A stretch of 64,000 bases of DNA from Paenibacillus ottowii (GCF_006874425.1 NZ_VIJZ01000002.1:1-64000); one strand, 5' to 3'. Positions 19,156-28,874 are shown, counted from the stretch's first letter. Program-made: numbers and translations. The notes: generated from the sequence alone by a model not told the origin.

Positions 19156-20214
19156 TTAGCCCAAATAGCGATGATACAGACTTCTTGCTTTCGCCACGTC
19201 CTTTGTCCCATGAATCAATACTCTGCCATCCGCAAAAACAACCAAGCGATACTCGTCTACACTAAAGGAAACCAGATACGAATTCCACTCTACGTTCCCC
19301 TCGCTCAATGCTGCAAATCTATCTGCTATCTCTGCGAGATCTAGATGTGCCCGGTTCGCGGGTCTGATTTGAACGGTCTCCCTGCCGCACAAAATATCTG
19401 TTTTCTGCCGATGAGAGACCGATAAATAGGGATACGTCGGTTGGCTACCACAAGAAGGACAATTCGCCTTTTTAAGACGATCCACTGCTATTGCTACATA
19501 CTCATTTTTCCACAAATCAAACGAAAGCAACTTCCCTCTCAATTCCTCGGGATATCCACCAAGAAGTTTGAAAGCTTCTGTAGTCTGGTTAGCCGTGACC
19601 ATTTGTACCGCCTGCGGAATAATGCCGGACGTATCACAAGTCTCCCCTCCAAACGGTACAGTTCCCATCAGACAATGTAGACAAGGCGTTTGACCCGGTA
19701 AAAAAGTGTAAGTTACACCGTAGCTACCCACACATCCTCCATAAATCCAAGGAATACGATGCTTGAGTGCCATATCATTCATAAGAAGCCGGGTATCGAA
19801 GTTATCGGTTGCGTCCATCATGAGATCCACTCCTTGGATCAACTCTTCCAGCTCTTCTACCCCAACATCCAAGACATGTGCATGTATGACTGTTTCCGAA
19901 TTAATATCCTTTAATCTTCGCTGGGCAGCTATTGCTTTGGGACATCTTTGCGCAGCATCACTTTCCTGAAAAAGCTGCTGGCGCTGCAAATTGCTCCATT
20001 CCACATAATCCCGGTCTACGAGACTTACCGTACCTACTCCTCCACGAACTAGCGTTTCTGCAATACCTGTACCCAACGCTCCAACACCTAAGATTAGTAC
20101 ATGAGAGGAAGCAAGCCGGCGTTGTCCTGTCGGTCCAAAGGGTGCAAACCTTTCCTGTCTGGAATAACGGTCACTTTGTGATGGTTCAGCACCGGATTTT
20201 TCAGTTATCCTCAT
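19156..20214 (-). CDS. thiF: ThiF/MoeB/HesA-family adenylyltransferase
   Basis: ThiF activates the C-terminal Gly of ThiS by adenylation before sulphur transfer. The 352-residue protein has an N-terminal Rossmann nucleotide site [11 protein letters not shown] with RQERF just before it. [15 protein letters not shown] is the catalytic and metal motif, and paired Cys motifs (CLHC, CPSC) can bind zinc. It has a C-terminal extension of about 90 residues beyond the usual E1-like core. The start ATG overlaps the thiG stop, so it is translationally coupled as the last gene of the operon. Confidence 0.92.
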   Translation of the reverse strand: MRITEKSGAEPSQSDRYSRQERFAPFGPTGQRRLASSHVLILGVGALGTGIAETLVRGGVGTVSLVDRDYVEWSNLQRQQLFQESDAAQRCPKAIAAQRRLKDINSETVIHAHVLDVGVEELEELIQGVDLMMDATDNFDTRLLMNDMALKHRIPWIYGGCVGSYGVTYTFLPGQTPCLHCLMGTVPFGGETCDTSGIIPQAVQMVTANQTTEAFKLLGGYPEELRGKLLSFDLWKNEYVAIAVDRLKKANCPSCGSQPTYPYLSVSHRQKTDILCGRETVQIRPANRAHLDLAEIADRFAALSEGNVEWNSYLVSFSVDEYRLVVFADGRVLIHGTKDVAKARSLYHRYLG

Positions 20215-21017
20215 CCCTGAACCATACCTTCTATCGGACTGCTTGCTGAAGCATAACGTTTTACAGGAATCATCCCTGCCTCAAAACCATATCTACCTGC
20301 ACGTACAGCCAGCTTCATGGCCTCAGCCATTTTCACAGGATCCTTCGCTCCCGAGACAGCTGTATTCAGCAAAACACCATCTGCTCCCAACTGCATTGCC
20401 ATTGCTGCGTCACCAGGTGAGCGAATACCAGCATCGACAATGACCGGAACTTCCGCTTGTTCAATAATCAACTCTAATGAAAATGGATTGAGCAACCCAT
20501 GTCCTGTACCAATGGGTGACGCCCCAGGCATAACGGCATGTACTCCGAGCTCTTGTAACCTCTTCGCTAGTATCACATCATCCGATATGTAGGGCAGTAC
20601 AACAAAACCTTCCTCTAGCAGCTTTTCACTAGCTTTCAACGTTTCAAAAGGGTCAGGCAACAGCGTCTTGCTATCCCCAATGACCTCCACCTTAATCATA
20701 TCGCACAAGCCGGAGGCTTTTGCCAACTTGGCAATACGGATTGCCTCTTCTGCTGTAGTTGCTCCTGCTGTGTTGGGAAGAAGTGTATACCGGCTCAAAT
20801 CCAGTGTATCGAGAAAATGCTCCTTGTCCCGTTCCTCCAAATTCAGTCTGCGTACGGCGAACGTTAATATTTCAGTCTCAGCAGCCTCTACAGCTTGGAA
20901 TTGGATGTCCAGATCCGAGAATTTCCCTGTTCCCAGTAACAGCCGAGAGGTAAAAGATGCTTTTCCAATGGTTAACATGATCAACCGCCTCCTACAAAAT
21001 GTACAATTTCCAAGCAA
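20211..21017 (-). CDS. thiG: Thiazole synthase
   Basis: ThiG condenses DXP, dehydroglycine and ThiS thiocarboxylate into the thiazole ring. The preferred start is the ATG at 20978 (MLTIGKASF), whose AGGAGG lies inside the last codons of thiS. The TIM-barrel shows [16 protein letters not shown] near residue 45, the phosphate site [10 protein letters not shown] (quoted in part) and [21 protein letters not shown] with the C-terminal phosphate loop. The end overlaps thiF. Confidence 0.96.
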   Translation of the reverse strand: MLGNCTFCRRRLIMLTIGKASFTSRLLLGTGKFSDLDIQFQAVEAAETEILTFAVRRLNLEERDKEHFLDTLDLSRYTLLPNTAGATTAEEAIRIAKLAKASGLCDMIKVEVIGDSKTLLPDPFETLKASEKLLEEGFVVLPYISDDVILAKRLQELGVHAVMPGASPIGTGHGLLNPFSLELIIEQAEVPVIVDAGIRSPGDAAMAMQLGADGVLLNTAVSGAKDPVKMAEAMKLAVRAGRYGFEAGMIPVKRYASASSPIEGMVQG

Positions 21018-21184
21018 TCTCCATCCTTAAGCACCGTTTCATGATGATCTTCACGGGTCAATATATGCCGATTCAGCTCTACCACTACGGTTTTCACCTT
21101 TAAATCAAGTTCATGCAGCAACTGATCTACACGAGTGATTCGATTAGAAATGGTCATGCTCTGTCCGTTAATGGTCAGCTTCAT
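20981..21184 (-). CDS. thiS: Sulphur carrier protein ThiS
   Basis: This 67-residue beta-grasp protein ends in VGGG, supplying the C-terminal Gly-Gly that is adenylated by ThiF and converted to a thiocarboxylate. The body (LTINGQSM...[10 protein letters not shown]...[13 protein letters not shown]) is typical. It overlaps the thiO stop by 4 nt, and its last codons contain the thiG ribosome binding site. Confidence 0.95.
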   Translation of the reverse strand: MKLTINGQSMTISNRITRVDQLLHELDLKVKTVVVELNRHILTREDHHETVLKDGDCLEIVHFVGGG

Positions 21185-22329
21185 AAACTTTCCTCCTTGA
21201 GAAGTTCAGAAGGAAATTTGCTTATTCCAAGTTCAGCCGCATCTGCCCCTTTAAGCATAGCGGCCATCGCTCGCCCAGTCGCATCACTAAGCAGGACACC
21301 GTTGCGATAATGCCCGACTGCAGCATAGGCGCCCTCCACCCCAGGAACAGGACCAATAAAAGGTCGCTCCGCTGCTGCCTGCGGACGTAAGCCTGCCCAA
21401 GCACGTATAAAAGCAGCTTCGTGTACACACGGTAACCAAACAGATGCACGTTCCAACAGCCCCTTTAATCCTCCCGCGGTCACCTCTTTGTCATATTGAT
21501 GTGGAAGACTCGTGGCGCCAATCCAAAGCTCGTTATTCTGTTTAGGTACGAGGTAAACATCGTCGGCATAAATGGTATAATCCAACGGATGATCTTTCAA
21601 AGATACAGCTACCGCTTCGCCCTTGACCGGATAAAGTGGATAATCAAATCCAATCTGCCCTAGCAATTTTGAGCTGTCCAAACCTGCGGCAATCACGACC
21701 TGATCGCAGGAAAAGAAACCAATGTCCGTTCGCACACCGCAAACTCGACCGCCCTGTATGACCAGTTCCTTAGCTTGAGTTCCAGACCATATTGTTGCTC
21801 CCAGCACCGCAGCTGCCCCTGCATAAGCACGGCAAAGCTGGACAGGGGCCACTTGTGTCTCCTTCGAACGATAGATAGCACCAATTACTTGATCTGCCAA
21901 GCCCGGAATCCGTCGCGCCACTTCCCTGGCATCCCACCAAACGTGACAATCATCCTCTCGCATCTTAGCAGCATTCCAGCGTTTTTGCCCCTCTGCTTCC
22001 GAACGAAAAGGAGTCACAAAGCCTTCTGTACGAAATTGCACTGAAATACCCGATAAACGCTCCAAATCACTGACAAGTTCAGGGAATGCATCTCGACTTG
22101 CACGGGCAAATCGCGCCAGCTCATGATCTGTGAATTCTTCACTTTCCGCTGCCAGCATTCCCACCGCTGCTCCAGATGCTCCCTCACCGGGGATCCATCG
22201 TTCCAGCATAATTGTACTTCGTCCCTCCTTGGCCACATGATAAGCAATGGAACTGCCGATCACGCCTCCACCTATGACCAAACACTCAGCGTGTGCTATC
22301 GCTTTGGTCTCTGTATGTGTCTCTGACAT
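21181..22329 (-). CDS. thiO: Glycine oxidase
   Basis: FAD-dependent oxidase converting glycine to the iminoglycine needed by ThiG. The 382 residues show the dinucleotide motif VIGGGVIGSSIAYHVAKEG near residue 16, GEGASGAAVGMLA, and the C-terminal AGLRPQAAAERPFIGPVPG and GHYRNGVLLSDATG motifs of the DAO family. The RBS AGGAGACAGGGG precedes ATG at 22329. It sits between tenI and thiS. Confidence 0.95.
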   Translation of the reverse strand: MSETHTETKAIAHAECLVIGGGVIGSSIAYHVAKEGRSTIMLERWIPGEGASGAAVGMLAAESEEFTDHELARFARASRDAFPELVSDLERLSGISVQFRTEGFVTPFRSEAEGQKRWNAAKMREDDCHVWWDAREVARRIPGLADQVIGAIYRSKETQVAPVQLCRAYAGAAAVLGATIWSGTQAKELVIQGGRVCGVRTDIGFFSCDQVVIAAGLDSSKLLGQIGFDYPLYPVKGEAVAVSLKDHPLDYTIYADDVYLVPKQNNELWIGATSLPHQYDKEVTAGGLKGLLERASVWLPCVHEAAFIRAWAGLRPQAAAERPFIGPVPGVEGAYAAVGHYRNGVLLSDATGRAMAAMLKGADAAELGISKFPSELLKEESL

Positions 22330-22358
22330 TTATCCCCTGTCTCCTATCTGGTGAGTAT

Positions 22359-22979
22359 TCAACTTTCTTTAGTCCGTTTTCTAGCTTCAGATTCGCGAAT
22401 TACAAGATCCACCATTCGCCTATATTCCATCGCTGCTGCAATGGGGGACTCAGCTTCCCAAATACCAGACATCACGGCAATTCCGCTTGCTCCTGCATGA
22501 TAAAGCTCTGGAACATGGTGCGGTTGTATGCCGCCGAGCGCAATCACGGGGATGTCCGACAATCCGCATATGCGTTCTAGCTGTGCTATCCCTCGCGGTA
22601 CAAGTCCGGCCTTGCAAGAGGTCTCATATACATGACCATACAGTACATAGTCCGCTCCTGCCTGCTCGGCAGCCTGTACCTCCTCCAATGAATGAACAGA
22701 TACTCCACAGCGTGTGCCCTCTAGCAGTAGACTTTTTGCATCTACTACAGATAACCCATTAGCCGGTAGCTGGACAGCTCCTGCCAAGGTAAGTAAAGCT
22801 ACGTCCACACGATCATTTACTACAATTTTCTGCAAAGGAACTTTCTGCTCCAGCATGCTACGAGTCAAAGAAAGCAAAGCAGACGCGCCTTTCTGTTTTG
22901 AACGTACGTGTACATAGTGAATGTAAGGATAAATAGCGGCAGCCACTTGAGGGACATCTACACAGGACACACTTTCCAT
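22359..22979 (-). CDS. tenI: TenI-like thiazole tautomerase / ThiE-fold protein
   Basis: The ThiE-fold protein has YVHVRSKQKGAS, LPANGLSV, GVSVHSLEE, DYVLYGHVYETSCKAGL and the phosphate-binding VIALGGIQPHHV...GIAVMSGIW. TenI aromatises the thiazole tautomer made by ThiG. The first ATG is at 22979 but no RBS precedes it. The in-frame codons upstream encode ELHVIT, the expected first strand of the fold, and GAGGTGAA lies before an ATC (23000) or ATT (23006), so a non-AUG start is possible. It is the first gene of the operon, directly under the TPP riboswitch. Confidence 0.9.
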   Translation of the reverse strand: MESVSCVDVPQVAAAIYPYIHYVHVRSKQKGASALLSLTRSMLEQKVPLQKIVVNDRVDVALLTLAGAVQLPANGLSVVDAKSLLLEGTRCGVSVHSLEEVQAAEQAGADYVLYGHVYETSCKAGLVPRGIAQLERICGLSDIPVIALGGIQPHHVPELYHAGASGIAVMSGIWEAESPIAAAMEYRRMVDLVIRESEARKRTKES

Positions 22980-23174
22980 CGTGATTACGTGTAATTCGAT
23001 TTCAATTTCACCTCACTTGAGCTAAAAAATATAATCGTATTAGCTGAACTTATATTGTTGCAGCTCCATATAGGTAATATCATACAGAGCTAGCCACATG
23101 TGCCAGCAATAATGAAAGGAGACCCTATGTAAATTCGTCTACGGAAGATCGAACTAATGAAAAGAACGAAACAC

Positions 23175-23203
23175 AAAAAACCACTTCCCTAAGGAAGTGG
23201 TTA
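23175..23203 (-). terminator. Terminator in the TPP-riboswitch expression platform
   Basis: On the minus strand AACCACTTCC-ttag-GGAAGTGGTT followed by TTTTGTG, 100 nt after the TPP aptamer and before tenI. Confidence 0.9.
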
Positions 23204-23302
23204 GACGAACGTTCAAAATCAAACGGACTAATATATCCGTAAACGTATATCGTTCCCCGCACGAACAAAAGTAAAGAGCGTCTCTTGTTTGTACGGTGCT
23301 CA

Positions 23303-23393
23303 CTTCCCTACGCTGGCATAACCCAGATCAGGTACAAAGGGTCCGAAATCCATTTATTCCGTCTCAGCCGCATGGGCGGCTCCCCTAGTGTGA
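23303..23393 (-). ncRNA. TPP riboswitch (THI element)
   Basis: The minus strand contains the conserved THI-box blocks AGGGGAGCC, GCTGAGA, GACCCTTTG, ACCTGATCTGGGTTATGCCAGC and GTAGGGAA in order. Binding of TPP is expected to favour the downstream terminator and shut off tenI-thiO-thiS-thiG-thiF. Confidence 0.97.
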
Positions 23394-23481
23394 CTATTTT
23401 ATTGTATCAGCTAACGATAGCTTAGCATATTTTCCTAATTCTGCAAACCCTATATTGTGTGAAATATGCTAGAACTGGATT

Positions 23482-25062
23482 TTAGTTTACTTTACTAGAC
23501 CACTCTTCCACATTCCACGTTTTGGTTACCCAATCTTCGTAAAAGTCCGGTTCGTGGGATACAAGCAATACGGTCCCTTTGTATTCCTTCAATGCGCGTT
23601 TCAATTCATCCTTTGCTTTGACGTCCAAGTGGTTTGTTGGCTCATCAAACAGTACCCAGTTGCTCTCACGCATTAATAGTTTACAAAGACGGACTTTAGC
23701 CTGCTCTCCACCACTAAGCGCAGATAGAGGCCGTGTAATATGCTCATTCTTCAAACCGCAGCGTGCCAAATGCGCACGTACTTCATGCTGATTCAAATGT
23801 GGGAATTCATTCCACACATCGTCAATCGGCGTAATTTTTCCAGCCTTTACTTCCTGTTCAAAATAAGCAGGCTGCAAGAAATCACCTTGATAGGTCTTTC
23901 CGCTGATTGGCGGAATTTTTCCCAAAATGGTTTTGAGCAACGTAGACTTACCGACACCATTGCAGCCGACAATTGCGATCTTTTCGCCACGTTCGATCGT
24001 CATGGACATTTTAGGCAGAAGGGCATGTGTATAACCTATTTCAAAATCAATACCCTCAAAAACCGTTTTCCCGCTCGCACGGGCTTCTTTGAATTGAAAG
24101 GTTGGCTTTGCAGCTTCTTCAGGCTTATCAATACGTTCGATCCGGTCAAGCTGCTTTTCACGGCTTTTTGCACGCCCTGATGTAGATGCGCGCGCTTTAT
24201 TGCGCTGAATAAAATCTTCCTGTTTCTTAATATATTCCTGCTGCTTCTCATATGCATCAATATGCTGGGCTTTGTTCAGATCCGCCATTTCAAGAAACTT
24301 TTCATAGTTAGCTGAATAACGGGTCATCTTAGCAAATTCAAGATGGTAGATGACATTAACGACTTGGTTCATAAATTCAGTATCATGTGAGATTAGGATA
24401 AAAGCATAAGGATAATCCTTCAAATATCTCGTAAGCCATTCAATATGCTCCACATCCAAATAGTTGGTAGGCTCATCCAACAGCAATACATTCGGCTTTT
24501 CCAACAGCAACTTAGCAAGCAGGACCTTTGTCCGTTGTCCACCACTAAGTGCAGCTACATCCCGATCCAGTCCGATGGCAGAAAGCCCTAATCCATTCGC
24601 CATTTCTTCAACCTTCACATCAATGAGATAAAAATCCCCCATATCCAGTTGCTCTTGAATTTCTCCCATCTGTTCCAGCAGAACTTCCAACTCTTCGGGA
24701 GAAGCATCTCCCATTTTGTCCGTAATCTGCATCATTTCCTTTTCCAGCTCCAACAGAGGAAGAAAAGCATCTTTTAACACATCACGTACTGTTTTACCTG
24801 GTGTCAGCTTGGTGTGCTGATCCAGATAACCATAACGCACACGTGGAGTCCATTCCACTTTGCCTTCATCCTTAAGCAATTTTCCAGTCAGAATGTTCAT
24901 GAGTGTCGATTTACCAACACCGTTAGCTCCTACCAATCCTACACGTTCCCCCGCAAGCAATCGAAAGGAAACATTTTTAAATAATGCACGGTCCCCAAAG
25001 TTGTGGGATACATTTTCTACAGTCAATAAACTCATAAGCTGTTTTTGGCTCCTTATTGTCAT
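23482..25062 (-). CDS. ABC-F family ATP-binding protein (YfmM-type)
   Basis: Two ABC cassettes lie in one soluble chain with no membrane segment. The first has Walker A GANGVGKST and signature LSGGQRTKV; the second has GCNGVGKST and LSGGEQAKV, each with LDEPTN/FDEPTN Walker B. A charged linker of about 80 residues (residues 240-320, EKQQEYIKKQEDF) separates them, as in ABC-F translation factors that act at the ribosomal E site. N-terminal wording resembles Bacillus YfmM by recollection; this was not verified. The likely start is ATG at 25035 (MSLLTVENVS). Whether it protects against an antibiotic is unknown. Confidence 0.9.
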   Translation of the reverse strand: MTIRSQKQLMSLLTVENVSHNFGDRALFKNVSFRLLAGERVGLVGANGVGKSTLMNILTGKLLKDEGKVEWTPRVRYGYLDQHTKLTPGKTVRDVLKDAFLPLLELEKEMMQITDKMGDASPEELEVLLEQMGEIQEQLDMGDFYLIDVKVEEMANGLGLSAIGLDRDVAALSGGQRTKVLLAKLLLEKPNVLLLDEPTNYLDVEHIEWLTRYLKDYPYAFILISHDTEFMNQVVNVIYHLEFAKMTRYSANYEKFLEMADLNKAQHIDAYEKQQEYIKKQEDFIQRNKARASTSGRAKSREKQLDRIERIDKPEEAAKPTFQFKEARASGKTVFEGIDFEIGYTHALLPKMSMTIERGEKIAIVGCNGVGKSTLLKTILGKIPPISGKTYQGDFLQPAYFEQEVKAGKITPIDDVWNEFPHLNQHEVRAHLARCGLKNEHITRPLSALSGGEQAKVRLCKLLMRESNWVLFDEPTNHLDVKAKDELKRALKEYKGTVLLVSHEPDFYEDWVTKTWNVEEWSSKVN

Positions 25063-25344
25063 CGGCGCTGCCGACTGTTCTTATATAATACATTTGATTT
25101 CTTTCAAAGCTTTATTGTAGCACATCCAGTCACCTTATCGGAATATGAAAACAGCGAATTTTAAGGTTTTTCATATGGTCATCAGTATGATCAACCCAGT
25201 ATGTTAGTAAGTCAAATAGTCGCCAGCATTACTTCACAAGAAAAGAGCGACTAGGAGTGTGCGGAACATCCATTTTCTAATGTTGGAACCGACATGGGCA
25301 GATGTGCATATACTTTCTAAAAACTAACATTGGGAGGAATAAAC

Positions 25345-25827
25345 TTGTATCAAGTACCTTTTTACTGGGGAAATTCATATTATATGCGGGCCGATTTTGT
25401 ACCGATCTGGAACACAAGCTTTCAGGAAGCAGTACAAATGATAAAGGAAGCGGTACAAGGGGAGCGTAACGATGAGTTGTTCTACAGTGAATTGATCAAT
25501 TTGGCTCCCTCACAGGAGCAGGTGGCTATTATTGAAAGCATCCGTAACGATGAGCGCGCCCATAACAAAATGTTCAGAGAGATGTATTGGGCTTTAACAG
25601 GACAGGAGATTACAGGTATCAGTAGTGAGAAATATGAAAAGGTGCACTCCTATGTCGAAGGTCTGCAGCGCGCCTTGATGGGAGAGCTGGGTGCGGTAGA
25701 ACGATACCGCAACATCTGGTTTGGATTGCCTACTGGCATCTATAAGGACACGGTGTACGGTATCATCTTGGATGAGCTTAAGCACGCTGCCAAATACAAT
25801 TATCTGATTACATTGAATCTCAAGTAG
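25345..25827 (+). CDS. Ferritin-like (rubrerythrin/DUF-type) di-iron protein
   Basis: This small all-helical protein, about 160 residues, contains the four-helix-bundle pattern of ferritin-like domains. Metal ligands are suggested by VQGERNDELFYSELI, RNDERAHNKMFRE, GELGAVERYR and LDELKHAAKYNYL, giving two ExxH motifs. A TTG start at 25345 fits the GGGAGGAATAAAC RBS; the earlier TTG at 25330 lies in the RBS itself. The N-terminus is aromatic (YQVPFYWGNSYYMR). It is monocistronic. Such proteins handle iron or peroxide, but the exact role is unknown. Confidence 0.8.
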   Translation: MYQVPFYWGNSYYMRADFVPIWNTSFQEAVQMIKEAVQGERNDELFYSELINLAPSQEQVAIIESIRNDERAHNKMFREMYWALTGQEITGISSEKYEKVHSYVEGLQRALMGELGAVERYRNIWFGLPTGIYKDTVYGIILDELKHAAKYNYLITLNLK

Positions 25828-25847
25828 TTATTTTCTGAAAATCAATA

Positions 25848-26558
25848 CTATTCCATATCAATTGGATGCTGAATATTATCCTTATAATCATCCACATAAA
25901 GTTGGCCGTTGCTGCCTTTAACGGCATAGAATACATCCTCTAACTTTTTGCCGCGTGCTTTGAGTTGGGAGTTCATCCAGGATTCAGAAATATGGTTGGA
26001 GTCTAAATTGCCATGCAAAAGCTGTCCGTCGATTACAAGCTCAATTGGGAACTGTGGGGCATTGCCTGCATTCAACTGTAGGTCTTTTAATGTCACGGCT
26101 TGCAGTTCCTTCTTCTTTTGGGCAGACAATTTTCCGTTAATCTCAAGTAGGGCGTACTCCACTTCTTCTACATTAAAAATATCTTTCTCGCGAAGCTGTT
26201 GGTTTAAAGAATCCAATGTCATATTATTTTTTTTCAAGTTATCTTCGAGAATGAGCCCTCCTTCGATGAGAACGGTGGGGGTTCCTTCTGTCCACATCTT
26301 AAAGCTTCTGAATTTCAAAAAAAGCTTGGCTAAAACATAAGAAGTAATTGTAAAAACGGACAGGGCTATTAATAGGTGGATAACTTCTATTTTTTCGTTA
26401 AATGCAAAGTTAGCCGCCATAGCTCCTAATATAACTGCCGTTACGAATTCATGAAAGTTCATATTGGAAAGGGTTTGCTTCCCTAATATTCTCCCAATTA
26501 TCATTAAGATAAAGAATGCTGAAAAACTTCTGATTAAAATAACGAGATGGTCATTCAT
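25848..26558 (-). CDS. DUF421 (YetF-type) membrane protein
   Basis: The 236 residues include three N-terminal membrane helices (about 5-25, 33-52, 58-78) followed by the cytosolic DUF421 domain with TEGTPTVLIEGGLILEDNLKKN (quoted in part), FNVEEVEYALLE and LELVIDGQL-like segments. This family is common and often multicopy in spore formers; the biochemical role is unknown. It converges with the ferritin-like gene with only 20 nt between. Confidence 0.88.
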   Translation of the reverse strand: MNDHLVILIRSFSAFFILMIIGRILGKQTLSNMNFHEFVTAVILGAMAANFAFNEKIEVIHLLIALSVFTITSYVLAKLFLKFRSFKMWTEGTPTVLIEGGLILEDNLKKNNMTLDSLNQQLREKDIFNVEEVEYALLEINGKLSAQKKKELQAVTLKDLQLNAGNAPQFPIELVIDGQLLHGNLDSNHISESWMNSQLKARGKKLEDVFYAVKGSNGQLYVDDYKDNIQHPIDME

Positions 26559-26732
26559 GCAAAAGCCTCCTTGTTAAAAAATTGCAGATATTAGTATATA
26601 TACTCCCCCCTTCACTAGAGTAATATACCTATGGGATTAATGCTAAATGCTTGGGAACTGCTAACTGTTAATCCTATCAATACAACCCCGTTGTCAGCAG
26701 AAAATAAAGTATTAGACTGATCCAATTAAAGA

Positions 26733-26782
26733 AACAGCGGCAGTCTAAGACTTGATAAATAAAGTCTTAGACTGCCGCTGTT
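26733..26782 (-). terminator. Very long perfect hairpin, terminator after marR
   Basis: Arms 26733-26753 and 26762-26782 are perfectly complementary (21 bp, AACAGCGGCAGTCTAAGACTT) with an 8-nt loop. Read leftwards it ends in TTTCTTTAATTGG. A partial copy, AAAGTATTAGACTGA, lies just left at 26707-26720. Confidence 0.75.
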
Positions 26783-26925
26783 GTCATTCATTCAACTATC
26801 TTCTTCCGATAGCGTAATCATTCATTGTATTCACTATTGAGCCTTAATCTCCGCTTATTGGACAATATTACATAGCCTAATGAAATAGAGAATCCAGGTG
26901 ACCTTCGATGCAGATCCAATCGCAA

Positions 26926-27429
26926 TTATAAGCGTTCATTAATTCTGGTCAACAATTCCTTCAAGGTTTGCTTCTCCTCTTCGGTAAGGACTTGAACGAT
27001 TTCGTCCTCCACCTTTTGGAAGGAGTCATTAAATTCTTCAATCAATTCAACGGCCTTTGGTAAAACATAAATATTTTTTTGTCGTTCATTATTAGCTGGG
27101 ATTTTACGCTCGATAAATCCTCTTTGCTCAAGACCTTGAAGCACACTTGTAATGCTAGCCCCGCGCAGATGGAACCGATCAGCAAGCTCCCTCTGAATCA
27201 ATCCAGTCTCTTGATTCTCGTAAATATACAAAATTATTTTTCCTTGTTGAGCGGTTAATCCTAACTCTTTTATGCTACCGTCCGCTTTTTTCTTTAACTT
27301 AAGGCCAATAACCTGAAACAAATCCAGATAAGGCGTATACTTGCGAGGCTTCATGATTGTACCTCCCCATATTGTTAGAAAGCTAACTGTAAGTAAATAA
27401 ACTATACAGAGATCTAACTTTCGTGTCAA
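26926..27429 (-). CDS. MarR-family transcriptional regulator
   Basis: Winged-helix regulator of the MarR type. Its DNA-binding part reads LTAQQGKIILYIYENQETG...RELADRFHLRGASITSVLQGLEQRGFIERK, with the wing ERQKNIYVLP and a C-terminal dimerisation helix. The preferred start is ATG at 27354 (MKPRKYTPYLDLF) after GGGGAGGTACAATC, giving 142 residues; the longer frame would cover its own promoter. It is divergent from an amidohydrolase, with GTTAG-N4-CTAAC palindromes in the shared promoter region, so self-repression and control of the neighbour are likely. Confidence 0.92.
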   Translation of the reverse strand: MTRKLDLCIVYLLTVSFLTIWGGTIMKPRKYTPYLDLFQVIGLKLKKKADGSIKELGLTAQQGKIILYIYENQETGLIQRELADRFHLRGASITSVLQGLEQRGFIERKIPANNERQKNIYVLPKAVELIEEFNDSFQKVEDEIVQVLTEEEKQTLKELLTRINERL

Positions 27430-27473
27430 ACAAACATTAGTTTATTGACAGTTAGATATCTAACAGTTATACT
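27374..27473. promoter_or_regulatory. Divergent promoters and MarR operators between marR and the amidohydrolase
   Basis: Plus strand: TTGACA (27445-27450), 17-nt spacer, TATACT (27468-27473), with the perfect palindrome GTTAGATATCTAAC (27451-27464) filling the spacer. Minus strand: TTGACA (27424-27429), 17-nt spacer, TATAGT (27401-27406), with GTTAGAAAGCTAAC (27374-27387) just downstream and a related half-site AGATCTAAC at 27411. Confidence 0.85.
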
Positions 27474-27511
27474 TCGAATTGTTGGACAGCAAACACTTGG
27501 GAGGAATTCAA

Positions 27512-28822
27512 ATGGAGAAGGTAGCTCAAAATGCTGCATTAGACCAAGTTACGGCGATTACAAATGTACGTATCTTTGATGGACATCAAATTATTACCCC
27601 CAGATATGTTGTCATTAAAGGGGAGTCCATTATTTCAGTGGGTGGAGACATTCCGGCCGATGCAACGATTATCGATGGGGAAAATGCGACCCTAATGCCT
27701 GGTCTGATTGATGCCCATGTCCATACCTCAATCGGAGGATTACGCGATGCCTTAAAATTCGGCGTTACAACAGAACTCGAAATGAACGGCGATTTTACTA
27801 AAAGAGGGCGCGAGATTCAGTTAAAAAATGTGAATGACGTCGCAGACGTCCGTTCTGCTGGCATAGCGATCACCGCTCCGGGCGGACACCCAGATGAATT
27901 ACTGCCGGATGGAGACGAAATACCGGAATTCGTATTAAAGGAACTAGAGAAGTTATCGAAAGAAGACCGGGAAGCGATGTTGGCTGCATACGCTCACGAT
28001 CACGAAGAAATACCACAAGTGACCACGGTGGAAGAGACGATTAAACATGTGCATACTCAAATGGAAAATGGAGCTGACTATATTAAGATCATGATTGAAG
28101 AAGGAACGGTCATGGGTGCACCTTGTCTGCCTGTACTAAGCGACGAGATTTTAAAAACAGCCGTGACAGAAGCACACAAGTTCGATAAGTTGGTCATCGC
28201 CCACGTCTTAACGGCTCGTTCATCGCAAGAAGCCATCGATTTTGGAGTCGACGGTTTGGGCCACTTGTTTATTGACAGACCCGAGTACACGTCCGAGTTA
28301 GTGAAATCCATAGCGAGTTCAGGCGCTTTTGTTACACCGTGCTTGGTGTTGAATTCATCGATTACTGGAAATCCGGCATCGGAATTGGCGAATGATCCAC
28401 GTGTTCACTCCAAATTAAGCCCGGATTGGATCGATATCTTAAACTCCAGTTTCAATACGTTTCCACAAGGCAATATGGAGGACAGTTTTAAGAATGTGAT
28501 GGACCTACACCGTGCCGGAGTTGATATTCTGGTAGGGACGGATGTTGCTCCGGTTCCCATTCCGAATCTTGGAGGCCTTGCTCATGGAGCCAGCGTCCAT
28601 CATGAAATGCAATTGCTGGTGAAGGCTGGGTTTACTCCGATAGAAGCGCTTCAGTCGGCTACCTCGAAACCAGCCCGTTGCTTTGGTCTTATCGATCGCG
28701 GCCGTATTGCCGAGGGTGCGCGCGCTGACCTTATACTAGTAAACGGTGATCCCATAACCAACATCTCGGATTCCTTGTCCATTAAAGCCGTATGGTTCAA
28801 AGGTGTACAGAAACTAAACTAA
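27512..28822 (+). CDS. Amidohydrolase-superfamily metal-dependent hydrolase
   Basis: The 436-residue protein starts at ATG 27512 after GGGAGGAATTCAA. It has the composite layout of imidazolonepropionase-like amidohydrolases: an N-terminal beta-sandwich piece (VRIFDGHQIITP), the metal motif GLIDAHVHTS, the Lys in YIKIMIEEG expected to be carboxylated, His in VIAHVLTA and GLGHLF, the catalytic Asp in VGTDVAPVP, and C-terminal ADLILVNGDP. Members hydrolyse cyclic amides, prolidase-type peptides or related bonds; the substrate is unknown. It is divergent from and probably repressed by the MarR protein, suggesting a role in handling an exogenous compound. Confidence 0.9.
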   Translation: MEKVAQNAALDQVTAITNVRIFDGHQIITPRYVVIKGESIISVGGDIPADATIIDGENATLMPGLIDAHVHTSIGGLRDALKFGVTTELEMNGDFTKRGREIQLKNVNDVADVRSAGIAITAPGGHPDELLPDGDEIPEFVLKELEKLSKEDREAMLAAYAHDHEEIPQVTTVEETIKHVHTQMENGADYIKIMIEEGTVMGAPCLPVLSDEILKTAVTEAHKFDKLVIAHVLTARSSQEAIDFGVDGLGHLFIDRPEYTSELVKSIASSGAFVTPCLVLNSSITGNPASELANDPRVHSKLSPDWIDILNSSFNTFPQGNMEDSFKNVMDLHRAGVDILVGTDVAPVPIPNLGGLAHGASVHHEMQLLVKAGFTPIEALQSATSKPARCFGLIDRGRIAEGARADLILVNGDPITNISDSLSIKAVWFKGVQKLN

Positions 28823-28874
28823 TCATTTTACTCTTGTAATAATATGTTATATATAATGAAAACATTTTTGTGGT

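Noticed and set aside
25215..25255. Inverted repeat AGTCGC ... GCGACT before the ferritin-like gene
   Set aside because: Short arms with a 20-nt loop and no T-run; likely chance.
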